The notes: generated from the sequence alone by a model not told the origin. A stretch of DNA of 64,000 bases from Solirubrobacter pauli (GCF_003633755.1 NZ_RBIL01000001.1:2961426-3025425); one strand, 5' to 3'. Shown: positions 1 through 8,891, numbered from the stretch's first letter. Made by a program: numbers and translations.

Positions 1-1
1 G

Positions 2-865
2 TATGCCGGGAGGCGGGTCACACCGGGCGAGTACCTGGCCACGAGCTACGGGCCGCCATGGGGCGGCATCCAGGGCGCAGGCCTCGCAACGAGCGGCGGT
101 CTTCGCATCGGCGGCGGCGCACCCCGCTGGTACCAGGTCGCCGTCGACCCCCAGCTGATCAGCCACGGCACGCTCGTGTACCTGTGGCCCAACCCGTTCA
201 GCTGGACGGGGCCGTTTCTCGCCGCCGACACCGGCGGCGCGATTCGAGGCCGTCGGATCGACTTCTATGACTGGCGCGGCCGCCTTGCGCAGTACGCCTG
301 GGGTCATCGCCACACCGCGGTCAGCGAGTGGCCGCGCGCCGATGAGCCAGACGAGGCCGGGTTGGCGTGCGAGAGAGCAAACGCGGCCGCCGGTGACAAG
401 CCTGCTCTCGCTCTCCCGGGCGCGCGCGGCCGCGTCACGGTCGCCCCACTGGCCAACGCGCCCGGCCGTCCGTTGCTTCCTGAGCTGCTCGAGCTGCTCG
501 AGCGAGTGGCGGGGATCGCTGGTCGTGACATCGTGCTCACGACCGGAACGAACCATGGCGAGCGGACCAGCTCGGGCCGGATCTCCGATCACGTCCTCGG
601 CCTTGCGGGCGACTTCGGCTCCGTCGCGAACCAGTTCCCGCTTGGAGGCGGCTTCGGCACGCGGCTGGCAGCAGCCGGTCTTCGGGCTGCGGGCGTCTCC
701 GAATCCGAGGCGTGGCGACTCGCGCAAGCAGGCGGCGGCCATGACGTCTGCTTCGACGGCTGGCGCGTCCAGGTGATCTGGCGCACCGGTGACCACTTCG
801 ACCACGTCCACATCGGGCTCCGCAGAGGCTGCGGGTTCGGTGGCGTGCGGACCTTCCAGATCTGA
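2..865 (+). CDS. Peptidoglycan hydrolase, 3D domain plus M15-like domain (5' end missing)
   Basis: The reading frame is open to the first base, so the gene starts outside the window. The N-terminal part reads as a 3D (MltA/RpfB-type) domain: TSYGPP, then VAVDPQLISHGTLVY, then AADTGGAIRGRRIDFY, with the expected aspartates. The C-terminal half carries a zinc D,D-peptidase (M15/VanY-like) pattern: SDHVLGLAGDF followed about 60 residues later by HFDHVHIG. Seen together, these imply an exported enzyme that opens the cell wall. In conjugative elements such hydrolases act like VirB1, making room for the secretion channel. The stop overlaps the ATG of the next gene (TGATG), so the two are translationally coupled. 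GTG 176 is a possible but unnecessary internal start, since conserved 3D motifs lie upstream of it. Confidence 0.75.
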   Translation, partial: YAGRRVTPGEYLATSYGPPWGGIQGAGLATSGGLRIGGGAPRWYQVAVDPQLISHGTLVYLWPNPFSWTGPFLAADTGGAIRGRRIDFYDWRGRLAQYAWGHRHTAVSEWPRADEPDEAGLACERANAAAGDKPALALPGARGRVTVAPLANAPGRPLLPELLELLERVAGIAGRDIVLTTGTNHGERTSSGRISDHVLGLAGDFGSVANQFPLGGGFGTRLAAAGLRAAGVSESEAWRLAQAGGGHDVCFDGWRVQVIWRTGDHFDHVHIGLRRGCGFGGVRTFQI

Positions 866-1347
866 TGCATCGGAGGCTCCTGCTACCGATTCTCGCTGCG
901 GGCCTGGTCGCCGGCGTCGCGGCGACGAACGTCACGCATCCATCGGTCGAGCCGGGTGCTTCGCGGGCCGCACGTCCTGAAGCTCCGAGCCAGGTCGCCG
1001 CCGCCTATGCCGTCGCAGCTCGCAGCTGGACGGCGGGCACGCGGATGACCGCTTGGCGTCGAGAGCTCGCGCTGGCGACGCCGGCGTATCGACGGGAACT
1101 GAGAACCACGCGACCGACACGATCCCAGCTTCGGACGCTTCGTCGGGAACGCGCTGCGAGTGCCGCGACGGTACTCGGCACGCATCGTGAGCCGCAGACG
1201 GGAGATGCTCGGACCCGGGTGCTCGTGACGCTGCGCGAGCGCGTTGCGGTCGGCGGTGAGCGCCTCGACTCCCGCACGAGGTACGAGGTCCTCCTTCAGC
1301 TGACGCAAGGCCGTTGGCGAGTTGCCCGGTGGACGGTCGCGGAGTAG
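865..1347 (+). CDS. Small exported or membrane-anchored hypothetical protein
   Basis: 160 residues. A positively charged start (MHRR) is followed by a hydrophobic segment to about residue 20, consistent with a signal peptide or single membrane anchor. The rest is basic and alanine/arginine rich and ends in a beta-type sequence (TRYEVLLQLTQGRWRVARW), which resembles the last strands of NTF2/VirB8-like folds found in conjugation proteins. That comparison is from general shape only. It overlaps the cell-wall hydrolase upstream by one base and is followed within 6 nt by a membrane protein, so it probably belongs to the same transfer operon. No catalytic motif seen. Confidence 0.6.
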   Translation: MHRRLLLPILAAGLVAGVAATNVTHPSVEPGASRAARPEAPSQVAAAYAVAARSWTAGTRMTAWRRELALATPAYRRELRTTRPTRSQLRTLRRERAASAATVLGTHREPQTGDARTRVLVTLRERVAVGGERLDSRTRYEVLLQLTQGRWRVARWTVAE

Positions 1348-1352
1348 GCGCC

Positions 1353-1841
1353 GTGACTGCGGCTTTGCGCACGATCGGTGCGGCGCTGACCGCGGCCAGC
1401 GTGATGGGCGCAATCGCCGCCCTCGCGGGCGTGGACGTCATCCGAGTGGGTCGGCCACACGACGCGCTGCCCAACGAGCTGGCTGTTGCGGCGGATCTCC
1501 TCCGGCACAACCTCGTCGTTGCGCTATGGCCGCTTGCGCTCGTGGCGCTTCGCTGGCCATCCATACCGGGGATCTGCCACGTCGCCGACGCCCTGGTGGC
1601 AGGCCAACTGCTCCTGCACGGCGTGACCCTCGGCAGTGCGCTGGCGCAGCAGCCGACCCTCTGGCGCTTCCTTCCGCACCTGCCGCTCGAGTGGCTGGCG
1701 CTCGCCCTGCCGGCAGCGACGTGGACGCTCGCGCGCCGCGGCGAGATGGTGAGTCAAGGGCGGCTCGTCGGGGTCGCCGCGGCGGTAGCGGTGGCACTGG
1801 CCTTGGCGGCGCTGATCGAGACCTACGGAGCTCCGCTGTGA
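1353..1841 (+). CDS. Integral membrane protein, SpoIIM-like
   Basis: 163 residues with about four to five hydrophobic segments. GTG 1353 is chosen because it lies just after the preceding stop; an upstream GTG at 1314 would overlap the previous gene by 34 nt. The pattern LLRHNLVVALW...LLHGVTLGSALAQ...LPHLPLEWLALALPAATW resembles the SpoIIM/DUF95 family, where an N-terminal HN motif, a G-rich loop and an H-x-E-type loop between helices recur. Family assignment is tentative. Its place after the hydrolase and small exported protein suggests an envelope role in the same element. Confidence 0.55.
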   Translation: MTAALRTIGAALTAASVMGAIAALAGVDVIRVGRPHDALPNELAVAADLLRHNLVVALWPLALVALRWPSIPGICHVADALVAGQLLLHGVTLGSALAQQPTLWRFLPHLPLEWLALALPAATWTLARRGEMVSQGRLVGVAAAVAVALALAALIETYGAPL

Positions 1842-2117
1842 TGCGGCCCAGTCGGAGCGTCGCGCTCAGGTCGAGGACGCGGTTCCGTCGGCCGATGCGA
1901 CTGCCCCCACGGGCGGACGCTGGTCCTAGGCCGGGGCTGGTCCCCTTGTTAGTCGCCTTCAAGCATGGCCGCTCGCGGTCCGGCTGCAACCCCACACGTG
2001 GGGTTCCCCTCTCTTCGATCGGTTCCGCCGGCCGCTTCTGGAGCGGCCCAACTCGGCTCTCACCACAAGGGGACCAGCCACAGGGCCCGGTCCCGCAACC
2101 GCCCAAGGAGGCACGTC
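1842..2117 (+). promoter_or_regulatory. Leader region of ssb with two hairpins
   Basis: No gene seen. Two perfect 7-bp stems occur: AACCCCA/TGGGGTT (1988-2005, loop CACG) and GGCCGCT/AGCGGCC (2030-2048, loop TCTGG). Neither is followed by a T tract, so they look regulatory or origin-like rather than terminators. A strong Shine-Dalgarno AAGGAGG at 2105-2111 sits 6 nt before the GTG of ssb. Confidence 0.4.
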
Positions 2118-2543
2118 GTGTCGGCCAACAACATCAACCGCGTCGTTCTCACCGGCAACCTCACGCGCGACCCTGAGCTGCGCACCACCCCTTCCGGCGC
2201 CTCGGTCTGCTCGATGCGCCTCGCGTCCAACACCCGCCACAAGTCCGGCGGCCAGTGGGTCGACAAGCCCAACTACTTCAACGTCACCGTCTGGGGCGCC
2301 CAGGGCGAGAACTGCGCCCGCTTCCTGAGCAAGGGCCGCCCGGTCGCGGTCGACGGCCGCCTCGAGTGGCGCGAGTGGCAGCAGGACGACAGCAAGCGCG
2401 AGGCCGTCGAGATCGTCGCCGACTCCGTGCAGTTCCTGACGACGCCCGAGCGCGACGGCGACAGCAGCAGTCACGGCAACGGCAACGGCGCGATCGAGCC
2501 CACGCCCGTCGGCGCCGGCGACCCGGACGACATCCCCTTCTAG
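2118..2543 (+). CDS. ssb: Single-stranded DNA-binding protein
   Basis: 141 residues. GTG 2118 is preceded by AAGGAGG. The protein begins with the family pattern NNINRVVLTGNLTRDPELR, has the OB-fold strands WVDKPNYFNVTVWG and LSKGRPVAVDGRLEWREW, and ends in the acidic partner-binding tail DPDDIPF. It coats single-stranded DNA and recruits replication and repair proteins through that tail. The length is short of the usual 150-180 because the glycine-rich linker is brief. Its position next to a primase-polymerase suggests that this is the element's own copy, used during transfer or replication of the excised form. Confidence 0.95.
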   Translation: MSANNINRVVLTGNLTRDPELRTTPSGASVCSMRLASNTRHKSGGQWVDKPNYFNVTVWGAQGENCARFLSKGRPVAVDGRLEWREWQQDDSKREAVEIVADSVQFLTTPERDGDSSSHGNGNGAIEPTPVGAGDPDDIPF

Positions 2544-2593
2544 CCACTCGACACGGCGGGCCGCTCCTGCGGCCCGCCTCCAGGTCCACAGCC

Positions 2594-3529
2594 ATGTCAA
2601 ACCTCACCGCTACAGCCTCATCGGAGATCCGGTGCACGCCCGCGCTGGCCGCTCTCGCATACGCCGTCGCCGGCTGGCCGGTTCTTCCGATACACACGCC
2701 GACGCCGGACGGCGGATGCTCGTGCTCCCAGCGAGTCTGTCGGAACCCTGGCAAGCACCCACGCACGAAGCGAGGCCTCCTCCAGGCGACCACCGATCCG
2801 ACGACCATCGCGGCCTGGTGGAAGCGCTGGCCTGACGCGAACGTGGGCGTGCGCACCGGCCAGCTCATCGTCGTCGACGTCGACGGGCACGACGGAGCCC
2901 AGTCCCTCGCGGCGCTCGAAGCAGCGCATGGCGACCTGCCTCCGACTCGCCGGGTTCGCACAGCGAAGGGCGAGCACATCTACTTCCTCGCTGACGACCA
3001 CGTGATCAGCTGCTCAGCTGGGCAGCTGGGCAAAGGTCTCGACATCCGAGGACGGGGCGGCTACATCATCGCGCCGCCGAGCCAGCACGTCACCGGCCAT
3101 CGCTACGCGTGGTCGGATCTCCACGATCTGACGTCCCTCCCCGAGTGGCTAACCAAACTGCTGCCCGACCCAAAGGACGCCCCGACTCGTCGTCCGCTTC
3201 CGCGGACGGTGGCTGTAAGGGCCGGCGATCGAGCACGGCGGTACATGCAGGCCGCACTCGACGGCGAGCTTCAGAACATCGCACGGGCCCCCATAGGGAC
3301 TCGCAACATGACGCTGAATCGAGCCGCATTCCGGCTAGGGCAGCTCGTCGGCGCCGGTTTCGGCGAGTTCGAAGAGATTGCTCAGGCGCTCCACGTGGCG
3401 GCTCTGAGCTCGGGACTCACTGAGGGGGAAGCAGGGTCGACCATTCGATCTGGGTTAGGTGCAGGGAAGGCTCAGGCTCGCAACGGCCTACCAGAGGTTG
3501 GCGGCGACACTCGACCCGTTGGACCTTGA
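2594..3529 (+). CDS. Bifunctional DNA primase/polymerase (prim-pol)
   Basis: 311 residues. The N-terminal two-thirds match the archaeo-eukaryotic prim-pol domain: GWPVLPIHT, a zinc-type cysteine cluster (CSCSQRVCRNPGKHP), the metal-binding VVDVDGHDG (D95 and D97), TAKGEHIYFL, and DIRGRGGYIIAPPSQH. The last 70 residues (TRNMTLNRAAFRLGQLV, then AALSSGLTEGEA and TIRSGL) look like a primase C-terminal (PriCT) helical domain. No helicase domain follows. Such stand-alone prim-pols prime replication of plasmids and integrative elements. ATG 2594 lies in the AGCC-ATG context; no good Shine-Dalgarno is visible. It follows ssb by 50 nt and is likely co-transcribed. Confidence 0.88.
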   Translation: MSNLTATASSEIRCTPALAALAYAVAGWPVLPIHTPTPDGGCSCSQRVCRNPGKHPRTKRGLLQATTDPTTIAAWWKRWPDANVGVRTGQLIVVDVDGHDGAQSLAALEAAHGDLPPTRRVRTAKGEHIYFLADDHVISCSAGQLGKGLDIRGRGGYIIAPPSQHVTGHRYAWSDLHDLTSLPEWLTKLLPDPKDAPTRRPLPRTVAVRAGDRARRYMQAALDGELQNIARAPIGTRNMTLNRAAFRLGQLVGAGFGEFEEIAQALHVAALSSGLTEGEAGSTIRSGLGAGKAQARNGLPEVGGDTRPVGP

Positions 3530-3688
3530 TGGCGATTAGCGCGACTTCCCGAACTCGAGGCTTCGGCGGAGTAGAGCGCTACGTCCGGCGGTGCCGCGCT
3601 CAAGACACCCACCACCTCAACGAGACCTCGTGCGGACGCCTGAGCCATCGACGAGTCTGTCCGTTCGCGCGTTCATCATGATGCGGTC

Positions 3689-4579
3689 ATGAGCGAACCC
3701 GCCGAACCACTCGACGCACTTCGTGCTGATGTCGAGAAGGCGACTCGGGAACGCTTGCGCAGCGGCATGGCTTGGATTCGAAAGTGGACCGGCCTGCAAC
3801 TCATCAAGCTGCTTGGCGGCGGCGCAATCGGCGTAGGCGCGCTATGGGTCGCGTTCCCTTATGTCGCTGCCGGCTCGGTCACCGTGATCTTCGTCCTGCT
3901 CTCTGGCTACACCCTGTATCTCCGCAAGCAGTTGGTCGACGAACGCACTACGAGGAGATGGGCATGGGTCGGCAATAAGCGCCTTGAGCAACGTGCTCGC
4001 AGCCTGGAGCTAGCACTAGCGGAAGCGACGCTGGCGCTGGTCGGGCAACCGCAGGATCGTGAGTCACGCCATCGCATCAACGCGCCGGGTCGCAGCGAGT
4101 TCGTCGCAGCGTTGCGCTACGCGGAGGGACGCGCTCGAGCCGCAGCCCTGGATTCCAGACCTCAGCCTGCCAACGCAAGAACCCGGCGCCCAGCGGTGCC
4201 TCAGGCTCCAGATGTTTCTGGGGTGCGGCGCCGCCGTGAGCTGCTGGAGGCCGAGATCTCCAAGCTCGAGGCCGAGATTCAGAACCTGGCGGTGCCTGGC
4301 GAAGCAGACCTCGCACGGGCCGCGGAGGAGGCCGAGCGCTCATTCAAACAGCAACGCGACGCGGCGCACGAGGCCGACCGCGTCGCGCGAGGCCGCTACC
4401 ACGCGGGTAAGACACCGAGCCCAGCAACCTCGGGGCAGGGGGTGTCATTGACCTTCAAAGGCAATGGAGACGCAGTCGTTGGACGCCTCGTTTCCCCACA
4501 GACGCCCGAGCAGATCGCCCGCGGGGAGCAGGAGAGCTCAGGGCGTGACGAACGGGCGAAGACGCCCGAGCCAGACTGA
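3689..4579 (+). CDS. Membrane protein with long charged C-terminal region
   Basis: 296 residues, not recognised. Residues about 35-80 hold two hydrophobic segments (LLGGGAIGVGALWVAFPYVAAG, broken by a short turn, then VIFVLLSGYTLYL). From about 95 onward the protein is helical and charged, with a coiled-coil-like stretch rich in E, R, A and L (around 175-230), and ends in an acidic, low-complexity tail. This looks like an anchored protein with a cytoplasmic coiled coil. A CATGAT hexamer lies 6 nt before the ATG, compatible with a leaderless transcript as at other genes here. Codon use is slightly less GC-rich than its neighbours. No function is assigned. Confidence 0.6.
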   Translation: MSEPAEPLDALRADVEKATRERLRSGMAWIRKWTGLQLIKLLGGGAIGVGALWVAFPYVAAGSVTVIFVLLSGYTLYLRKQLVDERTTRRWAWVGNKRLEQRARSLELALAEATLALVGQPQDRESRHRINAPGRSEFVAALRYAEGRARAAALDSRPQPANARTRRPAVPQAPDVSGVRRRRELLEAEISKLEAEIQNLAVPGEADLARAAEEAERSFKQQRDAAHEADRVARGRYHAGKTPSPATSGQGVSLTFKGNGDAVVGRLVSPQTPEQIARGEQESSGRDERAKTPEPD

Positions 4580-4902
4580 ATCTCAGGCTTGGTCTGCAGC
4601 CTGAGGCCAGCGGGACTCGGTTGACGAGCCGACGGCTGGCGCATGCCTGTTGCTTCGGGCCACGGCTCGTTTCCTCGGACTGAACGCAGCGCGTCAACGC
4701 ATCGTCGGTTCGAGCACAACGACGCCGTGTGCTCGAGCAGGATCCCGTCGCGCGGCTGACTGGGCGGCGGGCCGACCCACCCCTACGGTGGCACGCCCGC
4801 GGAGCGGCAGCGAGGGTACGGCCCGGCGAAAGCGGGCGTGCGAACGGGGCGGGATCGGCCCGCCGCCCGGGCGGGCCCCGAAGGAAGGACGGCAAGACCG
4901 TC
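4580..4902 (+). promoter_or_regulatory. Intergenic region with hairpin before the ParB-like gene
   Basis: No convincing gene. A perfect 8-bp stem GGCCCGCC/GGCGGGCC (4857-4877, loop GCCCG) sits just upstream of a Shine-Dalgarno AAGGAAGGA (4881-4889) and the ATG at 4903. The hairpin could protect the mRNA start or control translation. No T tract follows. Confidence 0.35.
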
Positions 4903-6609
4903 ATGACCGCACCACCCGTACCTGCGAATGCTGCCTCGCGCGTCGCGCTGGACCGAATCGGCCTCCCCGAGAACGTCCGGCCTCTCGACATGCAGCACGT
5001 CGACGCGCTCGCCGGCTCCATCCGCCTGCAGGGCATCGTCGTGCCGCTCGTAGTTCGGGCCGCCGGCGACGACACCGACGCCTTCGAGCTCGTCGCGGGC
5101 TTCCACCGCTTTGCGGCCGCGCAAGCGCTGCAGCTGCCCGACGTCCCGGTCGTCGTCCGTGACGCTGATACCGAAGACGCCGACCGCGCGCTCGAGAACA
5201 TCGCTCGCAAGGCGCTCGACCCGCGTGAAGAGGCTCGCGCAGTCCAGGCGATGCTCGCCCGCGGCCTCACCGAGGACGGCGCGGCGCAGGCGCTCGGCTG
5301 GAGCCGTCAGCGAGTCGCTGCCCGCGTGAAGCTGCTCGAGCTGCCGGAGTCCGCTCAGCAGCTCGTCGGCGACGGCGTCGTCGCGCTGTCCGCGGTCGAT
5401 CGCCTGTTGGCGATAGGGCGCGTCTCGCAGCCGCTGCTCGATGCCCTGATCGCCTTCCTCGCCGACGGCAACGGATGGGCCGCCGAGCGGCTCGCGCGCG
5501 AGCCGGGCTGGGTGCTCGACTCCGCCCTGCGTCAGACGGACACCCAGGTCTTCGCGGCGCACCTGAGCAGCATCCGCGCCGACCAGATTGCCGAGCTCCG
5601 GCTTGGGAAGAAGGCCGACGCGCTCTACGAGCAGGCCACCAAGCTCCACAAGCAGCTCGATCGCCAGGCGTACGGCGCGCCCGAGATCCGGTTCAGCGAC
5701 GAAGACGTCGACCAGGCACGCGCCGCCGGCGTGCTCATCGAGTTCGAGCGGACACGCCCGATCATCACGGATCGGGCGCTGTACCGCGAGCTGACGAAGG
5801 CCGCGATCAAGCGCACGGTCGCCGAGCTCGAGGCCAGGATCGCCGCGGCCGCCGAGGCGAAGCAGCGGAGCCGCGCTGAGCGCCGCACGCAGCCGGACGA
5901 CCCGATGGCTGCGGCGGCACGTGAGCGCGATGCGTCCCTTCGGGGCCTCGCCGACCAGGCGCACGGGGCGAACCTCGACCTCGGCCAGAGCCTGCTCCAC
6001 GGGCTGTCGGTCGTCGACCCCGCGGACATGCACGTCGCACGATTCTTCGTCTACGGCCTCCTCGGGCCCGACTGGGACGCGTCGCCGTACACCCAGACGG
6101 GCGACCGCGTCCAGCGGCTCGCCGCCAACGGCATCCGCTTGGTCGTAGGCGAGTTGCGGCAGGACGTCACCAAGACGCGCAAGGACGGAACGCCCGGGCG
6201 CCTTCGCATGGACTACGGCGACCATCGCAAGCCCGAGGCCGCGGTGAAGTGGCTGTGGCGCTACATCGACGGCGCCAAGACCGCCGGCGAGCTCTACGGC
6301 CGCGCGCTAGTCGTGATCGCAGCCGAGCAGTACGCTAGCCGACTTGTCCTGCCCGCCGGCCACCGGATGCCAGCGACGAGGTGGAGCTCGCGCAAAGACG
6401 TCGCCGGCAAGGCGTTGAATCGGCTCGTCGGCCCGCACATGCCGGCGTCGCTGAAGCAGCTCGAGCGCGCGGTCAAGCGCGCCCACGAGACCTACGCCGA
6501 GTTGGAGCGTCCCACCGACGAGACGCCGGCGGAGCCAACGTCGAACGAAGCCGACGAGGACGACGACCTCGACGCCGCCCCAGCACCGGCTGCAGCCGAG
6601 CCGTCCTGA
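4903..6609 (+). CDS. ParB-like partition or replication protein, extended form
   Basis: 568 residues. ATG 4903 has a good Shine-Dalgarno; upstream in-frame starts lack one. The N-terminus is a ParB/Srx domain (VRPLDMQHVDALAGSI, GIVVPLVV, ELVAGFHRFAAAQ). A KorB/ParB helix-turn-helix region follows (LDPREEARAVQAML, EDGAAQALGWSRQRVAARVKLL). The remaining 350 residues are not standard ParB: a helical region, a charged coiled coil near 330-360, and a domain containing a tract of aromatic residues (VKWLWRYIDGAK). It ends in an acidic tail. The usual ParB is about 300 residues, so this is an enlarged element-type version. No ParA lies next to it in the window. It may bind the element's origin or control its copy number. 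Confidence 0.8.
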   Translation: MTAPPVPANAASRVALDRIGLPENVRPLDMQHVDALAGSIRLQGIVVPLVVRAAGDDTDAFELVAGFHRFAAAQALQLPDVPVVVRDADTEDADRALENIARKALDPREEARAVQAMLARGLTEDGAAQALGWSRQRVAARVKLLELPESAQQLVGDGVVALSAVDRLLAIGRVSQPLLDALIAFLADGNGWAAERLAREPGWVLDSALRQTDTQVFAAHLSSIRADQIAELRLGKKADALYEQATKLHKQLDRQAYGAPEIRFSDEDVDQARAAGVLIEFERTRPIITDRALYRELTKAAIKRTVAELEARIAAAAEAKQRSRAERRTQPDDPMAAAARERDASLRGLADQAHGANLDLGQSLLHGLSVVDPADMHVARFFVYGLLGPDWDASPYTQTGDRVQRLAANGIRLVVGELRQDVTKTRKDGTPGRLRMDYGDHRKPEAAVKWLWRYIDGAKTAGELYGRALVVIAAEQYASRLVLPAGHRMPATRWSSRKDVAGKALNRLVGPHMPASLKQLERAVKRAHETYAELERPTDETPAEPTSNEADEDDDLDAAPAPAAAEPS

Positions 6610-6671
6610 CCTAAGTCCCGGTGCGGGCCATCGGCGGCCCGCACCACCACCTTCGCTCCTGGAGGAGCGCC

Positions 6672-7598
6672 ATGCACACGAAGCGCCGCCTCACTGAGGC
6701 CGAGCGCGCGGAACGACGCGCCCAAGACCGTGAGCTGGCCATCCGCGCAGTTGCGCAGCTGCGCACGTCGGCCGGGTGGCAGGCCTGGCTCCGCGTGCGT
6801 GCGCGCACCGGACTGCGCCGCTACAGCGTCGGCAACCAGCTGTTGATCGCGCTGCAGGATCCGGCAGCAACGCGAGTCGCCGGCTTCCGCGCCTGGCTCG
6901 CCCTCGGCTATTGCGTTCGCAAGGGCGAGAGCAGCCGCATCCGCATATGGGCCCGCTGCGAGCCTTCGAAGAAGAAGCTGCAGGCCTGGCGCGACGCCGG
7001 CGCCATCGCAAGCGAGCGGCCGCGTCCGTTCTACCGGCTGGAGGCTGTGTTCGACCGGGCACAGGTCGAGCCGCTCCCGCCGCCAGCAACCCCTTGTCCG
7101 CTTGACCCTCCGATCGCTCCCATCACCGGCGAGACCCTCGCCTGGGCGATGCCCGAGCTCGAGCGCTTCGCCGCCGAGATCGACGTCAGCGTCGAGCGCA
7201 TCCCCATGGCGCCCGGCGTGGACGGTCTCTACGGGCCGAACGAGCGCCATACAGCGATCAACTCAGCGATGGCGATCAACCAACAGGTGGCGGCCCTGGT
7301 CCACGAACTCGGACACGCGCTCGTGCGAATCGACCATCAGGACGATGATCCGGAGCTCGACTACGCGACCGAAGAGCTCGTCGCTGAGTCGGTGGCATAC
7401 ACCGTGTGCGGGTTCCTCGGCCTGAACACGGCCGCGAACTCGGTGCCCTACCTCGCCGTCTGGAGCGAAGCCACTGCGGAGGACGCCTTCGAGCGGATCG
7501 CCGGTCTGATCGACCGGCTGGCACGGCGAGTGGAGGACGCCCTGGACCCGCGGGGTGTGACGCTCGGAGAACCAGCCAGCACGAGTGTGAGCGCGTAG
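6672..7598 (+). CDS. ArdC-like protein with ImmA/IrrE-type zinc peptidase domain
   Basis: 308 residues. ATG 6672 follows GGAGGAG by 6 nt. The N-terminal part fits the ArdC ssDNA-binding domain (RRYSVGNQLLIALQDP, VAGFRAWLALGYCVRKGE). The C-terminal half is a zinc metallopeptidase domain with HELGH at residues 211-215 and a downstream acidic helix EELVAESVAY that would give the third ligand. Known ArdC proteins protect incoming single-stranded plasmid DNA from restriction; ImmA/IrrE relatives cleave repressors. Here the likely role is protecting the element on entry or controlling its induction. Confidence 0.8.
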   Translation: MHTKRRLTEAERAERRAQDRELAIRAVAQLRTSAGWQAWLRVRARTGLRRYSVGNQLLIALQDPAATRVAGFRAWLALGYCVRKGESSRIRIWARCEPSKKKLQAWRDAGAIASERPRPFYRLEAVFDRAQVEPLPPPATPCPLDPPIAPITGETLAWAMPELERFAAEIDVSVERIPMAPGVDGLYGPNERHTAINSAMAINQQVAALVHELGHALVRIDHQDDDPELDYATEELVAESVAYTVCGFLGLNTAANSVPYLAVWSEATAEDAFERIAGLIDRLARRVEDALDPRGVTLGEPASTSVSA

Positions 7599-7770
7599 AA
7601 CATCGGGAGGTCCGCTTGGCCCCGAGGCTGGCGGACAGGGGACTGGGCTGCGCGGATGCTGCCTCAGCGGGCGCAATCCGCCACGCCACCTGCGCCCTAA
7701 GGGAAAGCGGCTCACTTGTTCGCGCCGCAGGTGGCGCGTGCGTTCGCGCCCACCGGGGCTCGGGCACCGC

Positions 7771-8097
7771 ATGCCCAGCCCCCAGCCCACCAGCCAGCGA
7801 AGCGCCGACAGGCCTACCGCGAAGCAGCTCCGGTACCTGCGGCGTCTCGCTCAGACGGCCGGCCAGACGTTCTCGTATCCGCGCACCAAGCGCCACGCCT
7901 CCGCCGAGATCCGTCGCCTGCTCGGCGTGATCGCGGACAAGCCGCTCGAGCACGTCATCGAAAGGCGCATCGAGCCCGAACGCCTGCGGGACGAGGCTCG
8001 GCGCACGCAGAGCGCGGCCGCGGTCCGTGACGACGAGGTCGAGGGCTACGGAGCGCATGCCCGCTGGACCCACCGCCGTGACCGGAGCGCGTCATGA
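7771..8097 (+). CDS. Small DUF3072-like protein
   Basis: 108 residues. The core (DRPTAKQLRYLRRLAQTAGQTFSYP written here in parts: PTAKQLRYLRRLAQ, GQTF, then HASAEIRRLLGVI) matches the DUF3072 pattern, in which a KQxxYLxxL helix precedes an ASxEIxxL helix. Function of that family is unknown. ATG 7771 precedes the conserved part; an upstream in-frame ATG at 7738 adds only poorly conserved residues. The stop overlaps the next gene (ATGA). Confidence 0.6.
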   Translation: MPSPQPTSQRSADRPTAKQLRYLRRLAQTAGQTFSYPRTKRHASAEIRRLLGVIADKPLEHVIERRIEPERLRDEARRTQSAAAVRDDEVEGYGAHARWTHRRDRSAS

Positions 8098-8351
8098 GCG
8101 CTGCGGGCGAACGTCGCCAACTCGGCCGCTACGAGCTCCCGGACGGCACCCAGCGCATCCTCTGCGCGCAGCGCATCAACGGTCGCGTCGCGATCAGCGA
8201 CGTGCCCGACGCCGATGAGGGCCGTGTCTATCTCGTCGAGCGTCACGTCGAGAGCCGTGCGGCGATGCAAGGGCTGGTCGACGCGTACATCGAGGACGCC
8301 ATGCAGCGCGGCGAGCCGGCCGCACTCGCCCCGACATGGGCGGGGGTGTGA
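8094..8351 (+). CDS. Small conserved hypothetical protein
   Basis: 85 residues, not recognised. Overlaps its upstream neighbour by 4 nt (ATGA), so it is translationally coupled. The sequence alternates beta-like stretches (GRYELPDGTQRILCAQRI, GRVAISDV, GRVYLVERHV) and ends with a helix (RAAMQGLVDAYIEDAMQRG). It looks like a compact alpha/beta protein. Small proteins of this kind accompany ArdC and sigma-like genes on actinobacterial elements; no function is assigned. Confidence 0.6.
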   Translation: MSAAGERRQLGRYELPDGTQRILCAQRINGRVAISDVPDADEGRVYLVERHVESRAAMQGLVDAYIEDAMQRGEPAALAPTWAGV

Positions 8352-8354
8352 CCA

Positions 8355-8891
8355 GTGACGGCTGCAGCGAGCCGTCGTGCCGCGCTTGGGCACTTCTACA
8401 CGGCCAACGACCGCAGACTGCATCGGCGTGTGCGCTATCTCGGCTGTCGATCGAACGACTCGGTCGTCGACGACGCGTGCGCGTATGCGTGGCTACAGCT
8501 CGTTCGCCGTAGCGACGTGCAGTTGGACCGGCACGGCTTCGCGTGGCTCACCCTCGTCGCGGTGCAGGAGGCATGGCGGATGGCTGGCCCGGCCCGTGAG
8601 CAGCCTGCAGGACTGTTCCTCGCCGAGCCCGAGTGCGAAGGAGAGCTCACCGAGCCCGCTGGCTTGGGCGACGATCCAATCGACCGCGTCATCGCTCATG
8701 AGCGACACGACCTGCGAGTCAAGTCCTTCGCGCGGCTAAAGCCACGGGAGCGCCAAGCGCTTCTCTTGCTTGCCGGCGGCTACCGGTACACCGAGATCGC
8801 GATACTCACCGGCAGCACGTACAGCGCCGTGAACCGCCGGCTCGCCGAGGGGCGTGCGCGACTTCGCGACTTTGAGGGGGCGAACTTTTGA
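8355..8891 (+). CDS. RNA polymerase sigma factor, small sigma-70 family
   Basis: 178 residues, GTG start 3 nt after the previous stop. The N-terminal half (DDACAYAWLQLVRR, then HGFAWLTLVAVQEAWR) fits region 2 of sigma-70 factors. The C-terminal half is a clear region 4 helix-turn-helix: LKPRERQALLLLAGGYRYTE, followed by IAILTGSTYSAVNRRLAEGRARLR. It probably directs polymerase to promoters of the element. No anti-sigma factor is evident beside it. Stop and the TTG of the next gene overlap by 4 nt. Confidence 0.78.
   Translation: MTAAASRRAALGHFYTANDRRLHRRVRYLGCRSNDSVVDDACAYAWLQLVRRSDVQLDRHGFAWLTLVAVQEAWRMAGPAREQPAGLFLAEPECEGELTEPAGLGDDPIDRVIAHERHDLRVKSFARLKPRERQALLLLAGGYRYTEIAILTGSTYSAVNRRLAEGRARLRDFEGANF

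Noticed and set aside
4783-6225. 480-codon minus-strand frame over the ParB-like gene
   Set aside because: Shadow frame; no family motif, while the plus strand has clear ParB domains and ribosome binding site.
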